A stretch of 64,000 bases of DNA, taken from the NCBI GenBank assembly GCA_011389895.1, contig JAABTN010000003.1:1-64000 (forward strand), given 5' to 3'. This document shows positions 43,392-53,801 of this stretch, in pieces. The notes under the pieces were generated by a model that saw nothing but the letters and a program-made list of their open reading frames with translations, did no database searches and was not told where the DNA came from. The translations under genes were made by a program, and so were the position numbers. Source of the stretch: Maritimibacter sp. Its GTDB lineage: Bacteria > Pseudomonadota > Alphaproteobacteria > Rhodobacterales > Rhodobacteraceae. Each line of letters starts with the position of its first letter. Position 1 is the stretch's first letter.

Positions 43392-45084
43392 TCTCTTCCT
43401 CCCTGATCCGGGCGACATGGTCGATCCACGCGCTGACGATGTCAGCCTCGGACACCGCGCCGAGGTAGCGCCCGTCATCGCGTGTGACGACCGGCACCGC
43501 GTCGCCGACAAAGCCCCGCATCCGGTCCATCGCATCGGCAAGATTGGTGTCGTCTTCGAAGGTGAGCGTGGCGGGCGTGACGCCTTGGGCGGTGCTGTAG
43601 ACCCCGGTGAGCCGCCCGTCCGGGTCAAGTGCAAACGCCTGCCGCCACCCGGCCTCGGTCAGCCGCGCATCGACGTCGGCGGGGGCGTCTTCGGGCGTCA
43701 TCGTGATGGCCTTGTCGCTTAGCAAATCGCGCACCGGTATGGCGGCCAGAAGCGCGCGGTCCCGCCCCTTGGAGAAATCCATGCCCTTGCGCGACAGTTG
43801 AATGTCGAACAGGGAGCGGCCGAACAACCGGTGCGATACGAGGTTCGAGAACACCACCGCGACCATGGCGGCGATGGTGATGTCGTAATTCCGGGTCAGC
43901 TCGAACACGATCAGGATACAGGTGAGCGGCGCGCCGATCACGGCGCTGGCAAAGGCCATCATCGCGCCGATGGCATAGACCGCCACGCCCGAGGTCGCGA
44001 TCCCGGCAGCACCCGTGACGAGAGACCAGAATAACGCCCCGATGAGGCTCCCGACAAGCAAGGCGGGGCTGAACACACCACCCGAAAACCCCGCCCCGAT
44101 GCAAAGCGCCGTGAGCGTGATCTTGGCGAGGATGAGCACGAGAAGCTCCCCCTGCCCAAACGCGCCCTCGATGGTGGCAAAACGCAGGGTTTCGGTGCCG
44201 ATCCCGAGCACATCGGGCAAGGCAAGCGCGGTCACGCCCACGGCGAGCCCGGCAAGCCCGGGGCGCAGCGCGGGATGTTTGATCAGGCTGGCAATCCACG
44301 GACCACAGGCCAGCAGAAGCCGCATGAAGCCGATCGCGGCGAGCGCCACCAAGAGCCCCATGAGCGCGAAAAGGCCGAATTCATACCCATGCGCCACGCC
44401 CGGAAATTCGACAAGGAAAAGCGCGGGGCGCTCGAAAATCACGTTGGCGATGACATAGCCGGTGGCGGACGCGACCGTGACCGGCGCGAAGGCTTGGGTC
44501 GCATAGTGGCGCAGCACCACCTCGTGGGCAAAGACCAGCCCGGCAATCGGCGCGTTGAAAGCGGTGGCGATGGCCGCGGCCACGCCACAACTCATGGCAA
44601 TACCATCGAGATTGGGCACGCTCGCGCGCAGCCGGTGCACCGCGCTGCCGAAGAGTGCGCCAAGGTAAACCATCGGCCCGTATTGGCCGACCGAGGCCCC
44701 GGTGCCCAGCGACAGGATCGCGGTGAGGGTCGAGACGATCCCGCTTCGCGTGTCCGGCAACGTGCGGTGAAACTGCACCGACCGGATCACGTCCAAAGGG
44801 CCGAGAGGGCGGCGTTCAGGCGACAGGTAGCGATGCAGAAGCCCCACGATCAGCCCCCCCAGCGTGGGCACCAGCAGGGTCGCAAGCACGATGAGCCACG
44901 GCAGCCGTTCCCATTGCACCCGCGCACGAGGCGCAACCAGAAGCGCTGAATTGAGGTGTGAGACCATCTCGACAAAAAGGATCGCCGCGAACGAGGCCGC
45001 TGCACCGACGCAGAGCGCCGTTGCCGTCAGGATGATCATGCGGATGACGGGCCGCGCGGGTTTCCTGTGAGATGCGACACTCAT
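43378..45084 (-). CDS. ClC-family chloride channel/transporter with C-terminal CBS domains
   Basis: GTGASVGQYGPMVYLGALFGS; GAGFSGGVFSPALLVGSLIG; two CBS-like segments at the C-terminus. Confidence 0.92.
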   Translation of the reverse strand: MSVASHRKPARPVIRMIILTATALCVGAAASFAAILFVEMVSHLNSALLVAPRARVQWERLPWLIVLATLLVPTLGGLIVGLLHRYLSPERRPLGPLDVIRSVQFHRTLPDTRSGIVSTLTAILSLGTGASVGQYGPMVYLGALFGSAVHRLRASVPNLDGIAMSCGVAAAIATAFNAPIAGLVFAHEVVLRHYATQAFAPVTVASATGYVIANVIFERPALFLVEFPGVAHGYEFGLFALMGLLVALAAIGFMRLLLACGPWIASLIKHPALRPGLAGLAVGVTALALPDVLGIGTETLRFATIEGAFGQGELLVLILAKITLTALCIGAGFSGGVFSPALLVGSLIGALFWSLVTGAAGIATSGVAVYAIGAMMAFASAVIGAPLTCILIVFELTRNYDITIAAMVAVVFSNLVSHRLFGRSLFDIQLSRKGMDFSKGRDRALLAAIPVRDLLSDKAITMTPEDAPADVDARLTEAGWRQAFALDPDGRLTGVYSTAQGVTPATLTFEDDTNLADAMDRMRGFVGDAVPVVTRDDGRYLGAVSEADIVSAWIDHVARIREEENAAL

Positions 45085-45192
45085 GGAAGCATCTTCTGCG
45101 CTCACGCCATTCGGCACAAGGTTTCGTCAGAGAAAGTCATGGGCGGGGGTTTGGGACCGAACCGGGGCACTGACTGGCGCGCTGCCCTCGCC

Positions 45193-45591
45193 TTAAAGCA
45201 TGTCCCGCATCATGGCGATCAGCGGGATATCGGCGGGCGGCATCGGGTATTCGCGCAGCTTGTTCACCGCGACCCATTTCAGGGTCTGACCCTCTTTCGG
45301 CTGCGGCGTCCCCTCCCATTTCCGGCAGACGAAGACCGGCATCAGCAGGTGAAAATCGTCGTAGCCATGCGAGGCGAAGGTGAGCGGGGCGAGACAGCTG
45401 TTCCAAGTCTCGATCCCCAGCTCTTCGTTGAGTTCGCGGATCAGCGCGGTCTCGGGCGTTTCGCCGGTCTCGACCTTGCCCCCGGGAAATTCCCACAGAC
45501 CGGCCATGGATTTGCCCTCCGGGCGTTGTGCCAAAAGCACCCGGCCATCCCGGTCCAAAAGGGCCACGGCGGACACAAGAACGGTCTTCAC
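45193..45591 (-). CDS. mutT: 8-oxo-dGTP diphosphatase MutT (Nudix)
   Basis: GLWEFPGGKVETGETPETALIRELNEELGI Nudix box. Confidence 0.93.
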   Translation of the reverse strand: MKTVLVSAVALLDRDGRVLLAQRPEGKSMAGLWEFPGGKVETGETPETALIRELNEELGIETWNSCLAPLTFASHGYDDFHLLMPVFVCRKWEGTPQPKEGQTLKWVAVNKLREYPMPPADIPLIAMMRDML

Positions 45592-46889
45592 GACCGGTAA
45601 TCCGCATTGATCTGGATGTAGCCATGGGTCAGGTCACAGGTCCAGACCTGTGCCTCACCTGACCCAAGTCCGAGGTCGACCGAGATCAAGAGCGTGTCTT
45701 GCCGCATGTAGGCCGCCCCGGCGTCTTCCCGGTAGCTTTCGGCAACCCAGCCCTTCTCGGCCACGAGGATGTCACCGAAGTGAATGGTGATCAGGTCGCG
45801 GTCCGCTGCGGCCCCGGATTTGCCAATGGCCATGACCACCCGGCCCCAGTTCGGGTCTTCGCCCGCCACCGCGGTCTTGACCAGCGGCGAATTGGCGATG
45901 GCCATCGCATGGGTCCGCGCGTCGGCGTCATTGGCGGCACCGGTCACGCGCACCTCGACAAATTTCGTCGCCCCTTCGCCGTCGCGCACAACCTGATGGG
46001 CGAGGTCCAGCATCACGTCATGAAGGCCAGTGCGAAACGCCTCGGTCTCTGCAGTGACCGCCACGCCGGAGGCCCCGGTTGCCGCAAGGATCAGGGTGTC
46101 GGAGGTCGAGGTGTCGCTGTCCACGGTGATGTTGTTGAATGTCTGGTTGGTCAGGTCGCCAAGCATGTCTTGCAACACCGGCTGCTCCACCTTTGCGTCG
46201 GTGAAGATATAGACCAGCATGGTTGCCATATCCGGCGCGATCATCCCCGATCCCTTGGCGATGCCGGCGATTTTCACGGGCTTGCTGTCGATCGACACTT
46301 CGGCCATCGCGCCCTTCGGAAAGGTGTCGGTGGTCATGATCGCCCGGGCGGCCAGACCCAGCGATGCAGGGTCCAGCGCGGCGGAAAGCTCGTCCAGTTT
46401 CGCGGTGATGCGATCATGTGGAAGAGGCTCGCCAATCACGCCGGTTGAGGCGGAATAGACCCTGTTTTCGGGCACAGCAGTCACCTTGGACACGGTTTCG
46501 CTGATCGCCTTGACCGACCCGGCCCCAGCGCGCCCGGTGAAGGCGTTGGAGTTTCCCGAATTCACGATGATCGCGGCACCAGCCGCCGGGTCAGACCCCA
46601 GCTTTTCCTGACAATCGAGCACGTTGGCCGACCGCGTGGCCGACCGGGTAAAGACCCCTGCGATACTTGTCCCCGGGTCACAGACGGCCAGCATCACGTC
46701 CAGCCGCCCCTTGTATTTCACCCCCGCCTCGGCGGCAGCGAACCGGACACCGTCGATGACGGGCAGGTCCGGAAAGCTGGCCGGGGCAAGCGGGGCGACC
46801 GCGTGGGTGTGGGTCGACGCGGTCGTCAGGGCCGCTTTCAGAGCCTTGATCCTGAACTTCAGTTTCTTGATCTTGTTCGTCTTGCCCAT
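45588..46889 (-). CDS. argJ: Bifunctional glutamate N-acetyltransferase / amino-acid acetyltransferase ArgJ
   Basis: TIKGVFTRS-like AGVFTRSATRSANVLDCQEKL; KGSGMIAPDMATMLVYIFTDA. Confidence 0.95.
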   Translation of the reverse strand: MGKTNKIKKLKFRIKALKAALTTASTHTHAVAPLAPASFPDLPVIDGVRFAAAEAGVKYKGRLDVMLAVCDPGTSIAGVFTRSATRSANVLDCQEKLGSDPAAGAAIIVNSGNSNAFTGRAGAGSVKAISETVSKVTAVPENRVYSASTGVIGEPLPHDRITAKLDELSAALDPASLGLAARAIMTTDTFPKGAMAEVSIDSKPVKIAGIAKGSGMIAPDMATMLVYIFTDAKVEQPVLQDMLGDLTNQTFNNITVDSDTSTSDTLILAATGASGVAVTAETEAFRTGLHDVMLDLAHQVVRDGEGATKFVEVRVTGAANDADARTHAMAIANSPLVKTAVAGEDPNWGRVVMAIGKSGAAADRDLITIHFGDILVAEKGWVAESYREDAGAAYMRQDTLLISVDLGLGSGEAQVWTCDLTHGYIQINADYRS

Positions 46890-46913
46890 GGATCGCCCCC
46901 CGGTTTCTCGGGA

Positions 46914-47801
46914 CTATTCGAACAGGGTGGTGTCGGTCAGAACACCCGGGTCGATCCCTTCGAGATCGGCACGCTCGACCGCCGCGTCTTCCATCATGGC
47001 TGCAACGGCCTGTTCCACCGCGTTCGATTGGATCTCACCGGCCAATTCATCGCGCACTTCGTCCAGCGTGGGCGCGCCTTTTTCACGGGTCTCGTTCAGC
47101 CGCACCACGTGCCAGCCAAACTGCGTCTGCACCGGCCCGGTGACGTCGCCTGCGGCCATGTCGGACACCGCGACCTCGAACGGTTCGACCATCATGCCGG
47201 ACGAGAACCAGCCAAGCTCACCGCCGGAGGGACCGGATGGCCCCGTGGAAAACTCTTGCGCCAGTGCGGCGAAATCGGCGTCTTCGGCACGCGCCTGTTC
47301 CAAAAGATCGGCCGCCTCGGCCTCGGTCTCCACGAGGATGTGCGACGCGTTCCATTCGGTGGTCGGTTCCGCGCCCTCGTACTTGGCGTCATAGGCGGCC
47401 TGAAGCGCGTCTTCGTCCACGGCATCCGAGACGACCTCGGAAATCTTCTCGGCGGCGACCATCGACCGGCGTTCGTTATCAAGCTGAATCTCGATCTGCG
47501 GGCTGATCTGGTCGATCGCCTGGCTTAGAACGGTTTGCTGGACGAGCTGATCGACAAGGCCGGGAAACAGGATCTCGTTCGGCATCTGTTGATATTGGTC
47601 CGGCAGCATGGCGCGGGCGGCGACCACGTGGCCGATGGTGATTTCCTCGCCGTTGACCGTGGCAACGACCGTCTCGGCGGTGACCGGGGTCGTGGTGTCT
47701 TCGGATGTGGTTTCTTCCTCCTGCGCCCAGCCGGGCAGAGCCAGCGTCACGGACAAAAGGGTCGCTTTGAACAGCGAGGCGCGGGTGGGTGTATAGGTCA
47801 T
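46914..47801 (-). CDS. Parvulin-type peptidyl-prolyl cis-trans isomerase
   Basis: Signal peptide; ASHILVETEAEAADLLEQARAEDADFAALAQEFSTGPSGPSGGELGWF; FGWHVVRL. Confidence 0.93.
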   Translation of the reverse strand: MTYTPTRASLFKATLLSVTLALPGWAQEEETTSEDTTTPVTAETVVATVNGEEITIGHVVAARAMLPDQYQQMPNEILFPGLVDQLVQQTVLSQAIDQISPQIEIQLDNERRSMVAAEKISEVVSDAVDEDALQAAYDAKYEGAEPTTEWNASHILVETEAEAADLLEQARAEDADFAALAQEFSTGPSGPSGGELGWFSSGMMVEPFEVAVSDMAAGDVTGPVQTQFGWHVVRLNETREKGAPTLDEVRDELAGEIQSNAVEQAVAAMMEDAAVERADLEGIDPGVLTDTTLFE

Positions 47802-47838
47802 GAAACGTCCTTTGATCGTGCCGGATGTCCCGGCGTCG

Positions 47839-47867
47839 TTGACTATCTGGGCCCCGGACCTTACATC
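47839..47867 (+). promoter_or_regulatory. Putative sigma70-type promoter of secA
   Basis: TTGACT (47839-47844) - 17 nt - TACATC (47862-47867) in the divergent PPIase/secA gap. Confidence 0.45.
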
Positions 47868-48000
47868 GCAAGAGTCCTTGAACGGGGCCAACTCGCGCCC
47901 TTGATATGGGGCCTTGGACGGTCGGGCAACCACCCTTCACCGGATCACGAGAACGTCAAAGCGCAAAGTCGCGCATCGAGCGGAAGGCAGCGGAGAATTT

Positions 48001-50700
48001 ATGCTGGGTCTAGGAACACTCGCCAAGAAGGCATTTGGCACCCCGAATGACCGTAAAGTGAAAGCGACGCGCGCGATCATTGAGAAAATCAACGCATTGG
48101 AGCCGGAGTTTGAAAAGCTCACCGATGACGGGCTGATCGAGAAGACGACCGCTTTCAAGGTGCGGATCGAGGCGGGCGAAAAGCTGGACGATCTGCTTCC
48201 CGAAGCCTTCGCCAACTGTCGCGAAGCGGCGCGCCGGGCCTTGGGTCTACGTGCCTTCGATGTGCAGCTTATCGGCGGGATTTTCCTACACCAAGGCAAC
48301 ATTGCCGAGATGAAGACGGGCGAGGGCAAGACGCTTGTCGCCACCTTCCCCGCCTATCTCAATGCGCTGACCGGCAAGGGCGTTCATGTCGTGACCGTGA
48401 ACGATTACCTAGCCAAGCGTGACGCGGAATGGATGGGCAAGGTTTACGGGGCATTGGGCCTGACCACCGGCGTGGTGTATCCGCAGCAACCCGACGCCGA
48501 GAAAAAGGGCGCCTACGCCGCCGACATCACCTATGCCACCAACAACGAGCTGGGGTTCGATTACCTGCGCGACAACATGAAAGCCTCGATCGAGGACATG
48601 AACCAGCGCGATCATTTCTTTGGCATCGTGGACGAAGTCGATTCGATCCTGATCGACGAAGCGCGCACGCCCTTGATCATCTCGGGCCCGTCCGAGGACA
48701 AATCCGACCTCTACGTGTCGATCAACACGGTGATCCCGGACATTCAGGAAGATCACTATACCCTCGATGAAAAGGCGCGCTCGGCCACCTTTACCGACGA
48801 GGGCAACGATTTCCTTGAAGAGCGGCTGCATCGCGAAGGGCTCCTGCCCGAGGACCAGACGCTTTATGACCCGGAATCGACCACGGTCGTGCACCACGTC
48901 AACAACGCCTTGCGCGCGCACAAGCTGTTCCAGAAGGACAAGGATTACATCGTGCGCGGTGGCGAGGTCGTGCTGATCGACGAATTCACTGGTCGCATGA
49001 TGTCCGGACGCCGTCTTGCCGATGGTCTGCACCAGGCAATCGAAGCGAAAGAGGGCGTGGATATCCAGCCCGAGAACGTGACCATGGCCTCGGTCACCTT
49101 CCAGAACTATTTCCGGCTTTACGACAAGCTCGCGGGGATGACCGGCACCGCGCTGACCGAACAAGAGGAATTCATGGACATCTACGGCCTTGGCGTGGTC
49201 GAGGTGCCGACGAACATGCCGATTGCGCGCGTCGATGAACATGACGCGGTCTACCGCACCGTGGGCGACAAATACGCGGCGATCGTCGACGAGATCAAGA
49301 AATCCCATGAAAAGGGCCAGCCGGTTCTGGTTGGCACGACCTCGATCGAGAAATCCGAGGAATTGAGCCAGCTTTTGACCAAGGCCGAGGTGCACCACAA
49401 CGTGCTGAACGCCCGCCAGCATGAGCAAGAGGCGCATATCATTGCCGAAGCGGGCCGGATCGGCGCCGTGACCATCGCCACCAACATGGCCGGGCGCGGC
49501 ACCGACATTCAGCTTGGCGGAAACGTCGAGATGAAGGTGCTTGACGCGCTTGCCGCCGACCCCGAGGCCGACCCCGAGGCGCTGCGGGCCACGGCAGAGG
49601 CCGAGGTCGCGGATGAAAAGGCCAAGGTGATCGCGGCAGGCGGTCTTTTCGTGCTCGCCACCGAACGGCATGAAAGCCGCCGGATCGACAACCAGCTTCG
49701 CGGTCGGTCGGGGCGTCAGGGTGACCCGGGCCGCTCGGCCTTCTACCTGTCGCTTGAAGATGACCTGATGCGGATCTTCGGGTCCGAGCGGCTTGACAAG
49801 GTTCTGTCGGGGCTGGGCATGAAAGAGGGCGAGGCGATCATTCACCCTTGGGTGAACAAGTCGCTTGAGCGCGCGCAGGCAAAAGTCGAGGGCCGCAACT
49901 TCGACATCCGCAAACAGCTTTTGAAATTCGATGACGTGATGAACGACCAGCGGAAAGTGATCTTTTCCCAGCGTCGCGAGATCATGGAGAACGCCGACCT
50001 GTCCGACGTGACCCAAGACATGCGTCACCAGGTTATCGACGATCTTGTCGACGAATTCATGCCGCCCAAAAGCTATGCAGACCAATGGAACACCGAGGGG
50101 CTTTATGCCGCTGTTCTTGAAAAGTTGAACCTCGACCTGCCGGTGATGGAATGGGCTGATGAGGAAGGCGCCGACGACGATACGATTCGCGAAAAGCTTT
50201 GCGACGCGACGGATGCGCAGATGGCCGAAAAGGCCGAGGCCTTTGGCCCCGAATCCATGCGCAACATCGAGAAGCAGATCTTGTTGCAGACCATCGACGC
50301 GAAGTGGCGTGAACACCTCCTGACACTAGAACACCTGCGGTCTGTCGTGGGCTTTCGCGGCTATGCGCAGCGTGATCCTCTTAATGAATACAAGACCGAG
50401 GCTTTCCAGTTATTCGAAGGCATGCTCGAAGGTCTGCGTTCTGAGGTCAGCCAGAAGCTTGGACAGGTGCGCCCGATGACCGAGGAAGAGCAAAAAGCAA
50501 TGATGGAGCAGATGGCGCAGCAACAGGCCGCGCTGGCAAAGGCCGCGGATCAGGCCGAGACATCGGGACCGGCGGAACCGGGCAGCGCGCGCGAAGGCTT
50601 TGACGAATCCGACCCCTCGACATGGGGCAACCCGGGCCGAAACGCGCCCTGCCCCTGTGGGTCTGGCAAGAAGTTCAAGCATTGCCATGGCGCGCTCTGA
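48001..50700 (+). CDS. secA: Preprotein translocase ATPase SecA
   Basis: [39 protein letters not shown]-terminal zinc motif [14 protein letters not shown]. Confidence 0.97.
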   Translation: MLGLGTLAKKAFGTPNDRKVKATRAIIEKINALEPEFEKLTDDGLIEKTTAFKVRIEAGEKLDDLLPEAFANCREAARRALGLRAFDVQLIGGIFLHQGNIAEMKTGEGKTLVATFPAYLNALTGKGVHVVTVNDYLAKRDAEWMGKVYGALGLTTGVVYPQQPDAEKKGAYAADITYATNNELGFDYLRDNMKASIEDMNQRDHFFGIVDEVDSILIDEARTPLIISGPSEDKSDLYVSINTVIPDIQEDHYTLDEKARSATFTDEGNDFLEERLHREGLLPEDQTLYDPESTTVVHHVNNALRAHKLFQKDKDYIVRGGEVVLIDEFTGRMMSGRRLADGLHQAIEAKEGVDIQPENVTMASVTFQNYFRLYDKLAGMTGTALTEQEEFMDIYGLGVVEVPTNMPIARVDEHDAVYRTVGDKYAAIVDEIKKSHEKGQPVLVGTTSIEKSEELSQLLTKAEVHHNVLNARQHEQEAHIIAEAGRIGAVTIATNMAGRGTDIQLGGNVEMKVLDALAADPEADPEALRATAEAEVADEKAKVIAAGGLFVLATERHESRRIDNQLRGRSGRQGDPGRSAFYLSLEDDLMRIFGSERLDKVLSGLGMKEGEAIIHPWVNKSLERAQAKVEGRNFDIRKQLLKFDDVMNDQRKVIFSQRREIMENADLSDVTQDMRHQVIDDLVDEFMPPKSYADQWNTEGLYAAVLEKLNLDLPVMEWADEEGADDDTIREKLCDATDAQMAEKAEAFGPESMRNIEKQILLQTIDAKWREHLLTLEHLRSVVGFRGYAQRDPLNEYKTEAFQLFEGMLEGLRSEVSQKLGQVRPMTEEEQKAMMEQMAQQQAALAKAADQAETSGPAEPGSAREGFDESDPSTWGNPGRNAPCPCGSGKKFKHCHGAL

Positions 50701-50754
50701 CCGCGCCTGAAATCGGCAAAATTCTGGCACATAGCGGCTAGACCATTGAAAAAC

Positions 50755-50796
50755 GGTGCGATTTTCGGGTGCAAATCCGGAAACGCATCGTTTTTT
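50755..50796 (+). terminator. Possible imperfect intrinsic terminator after secA
   Basis: Imperfect inverted repeat GGTGCGATTTTCGG ... CCGGAAACGCATC followed by TTTTTT. Confidence 0.4.
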
Positions 50797-50870
50797 GGTC
50801 ACCTTTTATTCATTCTGTCACCCTATTGATCGGTCAAATTTCCCTTGAACCGTGGGAAAGGACCGTCGGC

Positions 50871-52205
50871 ATGCTTGAGAAAATTCAAGAGATCTCGACC
50901 AAGTTGGACAAGAAACGTGTCTACACCGCCGTTGGCGCGTTGGTGGTGGCCTTGGCGACCGGCCATGTGATGCAGCGCAACGTCGGGGATCAGACCGTGC
51001 GCGTTGATATGCCGTCGCAGCAGCAGGTCAGCACCGCCTCTGTCATGGGCACGCCCCCGGCCTCTTCCACCGCGCCCCAACCTGTGCAGGCATCAGACAG
51101 CGTGCAAAGCGACGCGCAACAACAGGCCGCGCTTGAGGCGGATACCCCAAACATGGATGGGGCCGAGGCTCCTGGCGAAGAGGTGACGCGCGCTGATGTA
51201 TCCGCCAGTATCGTGGGTGACGGTGCAGAGGCCGTGCCAGCCGACGACAGGGTTGCCGAGACCGCCGAGACCGAACAGCCGGAGCGTGATCTTCAAATCG
51301 CGGGGCTGCCGGAGGATATCAAGCTTGATATTCCCGTGTCTGCCAGCGCCCCCGAAACGCCGGAGACCACGTCCGAGGCGATGGATTTGGGGCAAACAGA
51401 GCTTCCTGCTGACCTGCCGGTTGAGCTGGCCAACGTGACCCGCGCGGTCACCAACCCGGAGTTTGCGCCGCAGACCGACATGATCGACATTGCGCCCGCC
51501 GCCGGGGCCCCGACGCCGCGCGACGACGCGGTCACCGTGACCGGCTGTGGGCCGAACGTGCGCGCCACGGCCCGGGCCGGGGCGATGGTCGATCTGACGG
51601 TTTTGTCGTCCTGCAACCCCGGTGCGGAGGTCGATATTGACCACGTGGGCCTACGCTTCACCGAGAAACTCAATGAAGACGGAGTGCTTGATCTTTCGGT
51701 TCCGGCCATGACTTCCGAGGCCCGGATCGAGGTTTCCGTGGCCGGGCAGACCCTGTCGGCGGACGTCACCGTGCCCGATATGGCCGAATATGACCGCGTT
51801 GCGCTCGTCTGGCACGGCGGCACCGGGCTTCAGCTTCATGCGCTGGAAGGCGGTGCGTTCTATGGCGATGCTGGTCACCGTTGGGCGGAATCGCCCGCGA
51901 TGCCGGATCATGCGATCAAGGGCGAAGGCGGTTTCGTGACCGTCCTTGGCTCCACATCCGGCGGGTTTGCCGCGGATGTCTATACCTACCCGGTCTCAAT
52001 GCCGACCGCCCCCGCGATCTCGATCGAGGCGCAAGTTCTGGAAACCACCTGCGAAGACGCGATCATGGGCGAATACCTTCGCTCATCCGTCGATACGGAC
52101 CCGGTGATCACCGAGGTCGGGATGGTGGTGCCGGAATGTGGCGCGGTCGGTGAATATCTTGTGTTGAAAAACCTGCCCGAAGACCTGACAATCGCGCGGA
52201 ATTGA
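50871..52205 (+). CDS. Hypothetical membrane-anchored protein (single N-terminal TM, acidic linker)
   Basis: ATG at 50871; KRVYTAVGALVVALATGHVMQ TM segment; long Ala/Glu/Thr-rich linker; no family recognised. Confidence 0.7.
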   Translation: MLEKIQEISTKLDKKRVYTAVGALVVALATGHVMQRNVGDQTVRVDMPSQQQVSTASVMGTPPASSTAPQPVQASDSVQSDAQQQAALEADTPNMDGAEAPGEEVTRADVSASIVGDGAEAVPADDRVAETAETEQPERDLQIAGLPEDIKLDIPVSASAPETPETTSEAMDLGQTELPADLPVELANVTRAVTNPEFAPQTDMIDIAPAAGAPTPRDDAVTVTGCGPNVRATARAGAMVDLTVLSSCNPGAEVDIDHVGLRFTEKLNEDGVLDLSVPAMTSEARIEVSVAGQTLSADVTVPDMAEYDRVALVWHGGTGLQLHALEGGAFYGDAGHRWAESPAMPDHAIKGEGGFVTVLGSTSGGFAADVYTYPVSMPTAPAISIEAQVLETTCEDAIMGEYLRSSVDTDPVITEVGMVVPECGAVGEYLVLKNLPEDLTIARN

Positions 52206-52238
52206 TCGCGCAGAAAATCGGGTCCGGGGGCAACATAC

Positions 52239-53798
52239 ATGACATGGCTTCGTGCGGCGGGACTGGCCGCATGTCTGGCGCTTTTTCCGGCCCTTCCAAC
52301 GTTCGCCGAGGATGTCACGCTGACCTCGCGGGACGGCGCGATCGAGATTTCCGGGACACTTCTTGGGTTCGATGGCGAATTTTATCGCGTCGATACGGAA
52401 TACGGCGTGCTCACGGTCGATGGATCGGGGGTGGACTGTGATGGGCCGGGGTGCCCGAACCTCACCGGATTTGTCGCCGATATGTCGATTTCGGCGGCAC
52501 AGGCGGTGGCGGAGCCGCTCTTTCCCGCGCTTATCGAAAGCTTTGCCCGTATCGAAGGCTATGCCGCCACGCGCGAAGAATGGCCCGGCAGGGGCTTTGT
52601 CTACACTCTGTATGACGGGGATGATGCCCGCCCGGTCGCGCGGTTCCGCGTCCGGCTCACCACCTCGCAAGAGGCGTTTGCCGATCTGATCGCCGAGGTT
52701 GCCGATTTCGTCGTATCGCTGCGCGAACCCACCCGGGATGAGCGTTTGATGGCGCGCGACGCGGCATTGGGCGATCTTGACGCGGTGCGGCAATCGCGGG
52801 TTCTGGCGCTGGATGCGCTTGTCCCGGTGGTCAACCCTGGCAACCCCGTGCGCCATCTCGGGATCGAAACGTTGGCCGATCTTTATGCCGGGGACATCAC
52901 GCGCTGGGCGGATGTCGGCGGCGAAGATGCCCCGATCACGCTTTACCTGCGCGACCCTGCCGCGGGTTTCGGCATGGTTTTCAACGATATGGTGGTGACG
53001 CCGTATGACAAGCAGTTGGCGGACAGCGTTCTGACGAAAGCCGCGAACGCTGGCGTGACGCGGGCGGTGGAAGACGATCCATTTGGCCTGGGAATAACAA
53101 GCTTTTCACAAACCGGGCTTACCGAAACCGTCACCTTGACCGGGGCGTGCACCTTTGAAGTCGCCCCGGGCCGAACCGCGATCAAGGCGGGGGATTATCC
53201 GCTGGCCGCCCCGGTCTTTCTTTATCGTCCGGCGATCCGTCTGCCGCAGGCGGGGCGCGATTTTCTCAGGTTCCTGCGCACCGGCGCGGCAGAGCGGGTG
53301 ATCCAGCGCGTCGGGCTTGTGGATCAGGGGATCGACGAAATATCGGTTGCGGATCAGGGCGCGCGGCTGGCCAATGCCATCGCGCAGGCGGGTGACGAGA
53401 TCCCGCTCGAAGAATTGCAGCGCATGGTCGCGCTGATGACAGGCACCCGTCGTTTGACCCTGACCTATCGGTTCTCGGGCGGATCGACCGCGCTCGACGC
53501 ACCGTCGCGCTCGAACGTTGGGCTGCTTGCCGAGGCGCTGGAGGCTGGCGCGTTCGATGGGCGCAGCCTGGTGTTCGTCGGCTTCTCGGATGGCGAGGGC
53601 GCGGCGGCATTGAACAAACGCCTTGCCGCGCGCCGGGCCGAGACGGTGCGCCGGGCAGTTGTCGAGGCGGCGGAAACCTTTGACCCCGAGCGGGTCACGA
53701 TCACCACCGATGCCTTTGGCGAAGCGCTTCCCATGGCCTGCGATGACAGCGAATGGGGCCGCCGGATCAATCGACGTGTCGAAGTTTGGGTTGAATAG
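52239..53798 (+). CDS. Periplasmic phosphate-binding-like (PstS-type) domain fused to a C-terminal OmpA-like domain
   Basis: Signal peptide; VVNPGNPVRHLGIETLADLYAGDITRWADVGGEDAPI resembles the PstS/PBP core; FVGFSDGEGAAALNKRLAARRAETVRRAV and RRINRRVEVWVE resemble OmpA C-terminal motifs. Confidence 0.8.
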   Translation: MTWLRAAGLAACLALFPALPTFAEDVTLTSRDGAIEISGTLLGFDGEFYRVDTEYGVLTVDGSGVDCDGPGCPNLTGFVADMSISAAQAVAEPLFPALIESFARIEGYAATREEWPGRGFVYTLYDGDDARPVARFRVRLTTSQEAFADLIAEVADFVVSLREPTRDERLMARDAALGDLDAVRQSRVLALDALVPVVNPGNPVRHLGIETLADLYAGDITRWADVGGEDAPITLYLRDPAAGFGMVFNDMVVTPYDKQLADSVLTKAANAGVTRAVEDDPFGLGITSFSQTGLTETVTLTGACTFEVAPGRTAIKAGDYPLAAPVFLYRPAIRLPQAGRDFLRFLRTGAAERVIQRVGLVDQGIDEISVADQGARLANAIAQAGDEIPLEELQRMVALMTGTRRLTLTYRFSGGSTALDAPSRSNVGLLAEALEAGAFDGRSLVFVGFSDGEGAAALNKRLAARRAETVRRAVVEAAETFDPERVTITTDAFGEALPMACDDSEWGRRINRRVEVWVE

Positions 53799-53801
53799 GC
53801 C

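Noticed and set aside
48409-50316. 635-aa minus-strand ORF antisense to secA
   Set aside because: Antisense artefact; SecA is complete on the plus strand.
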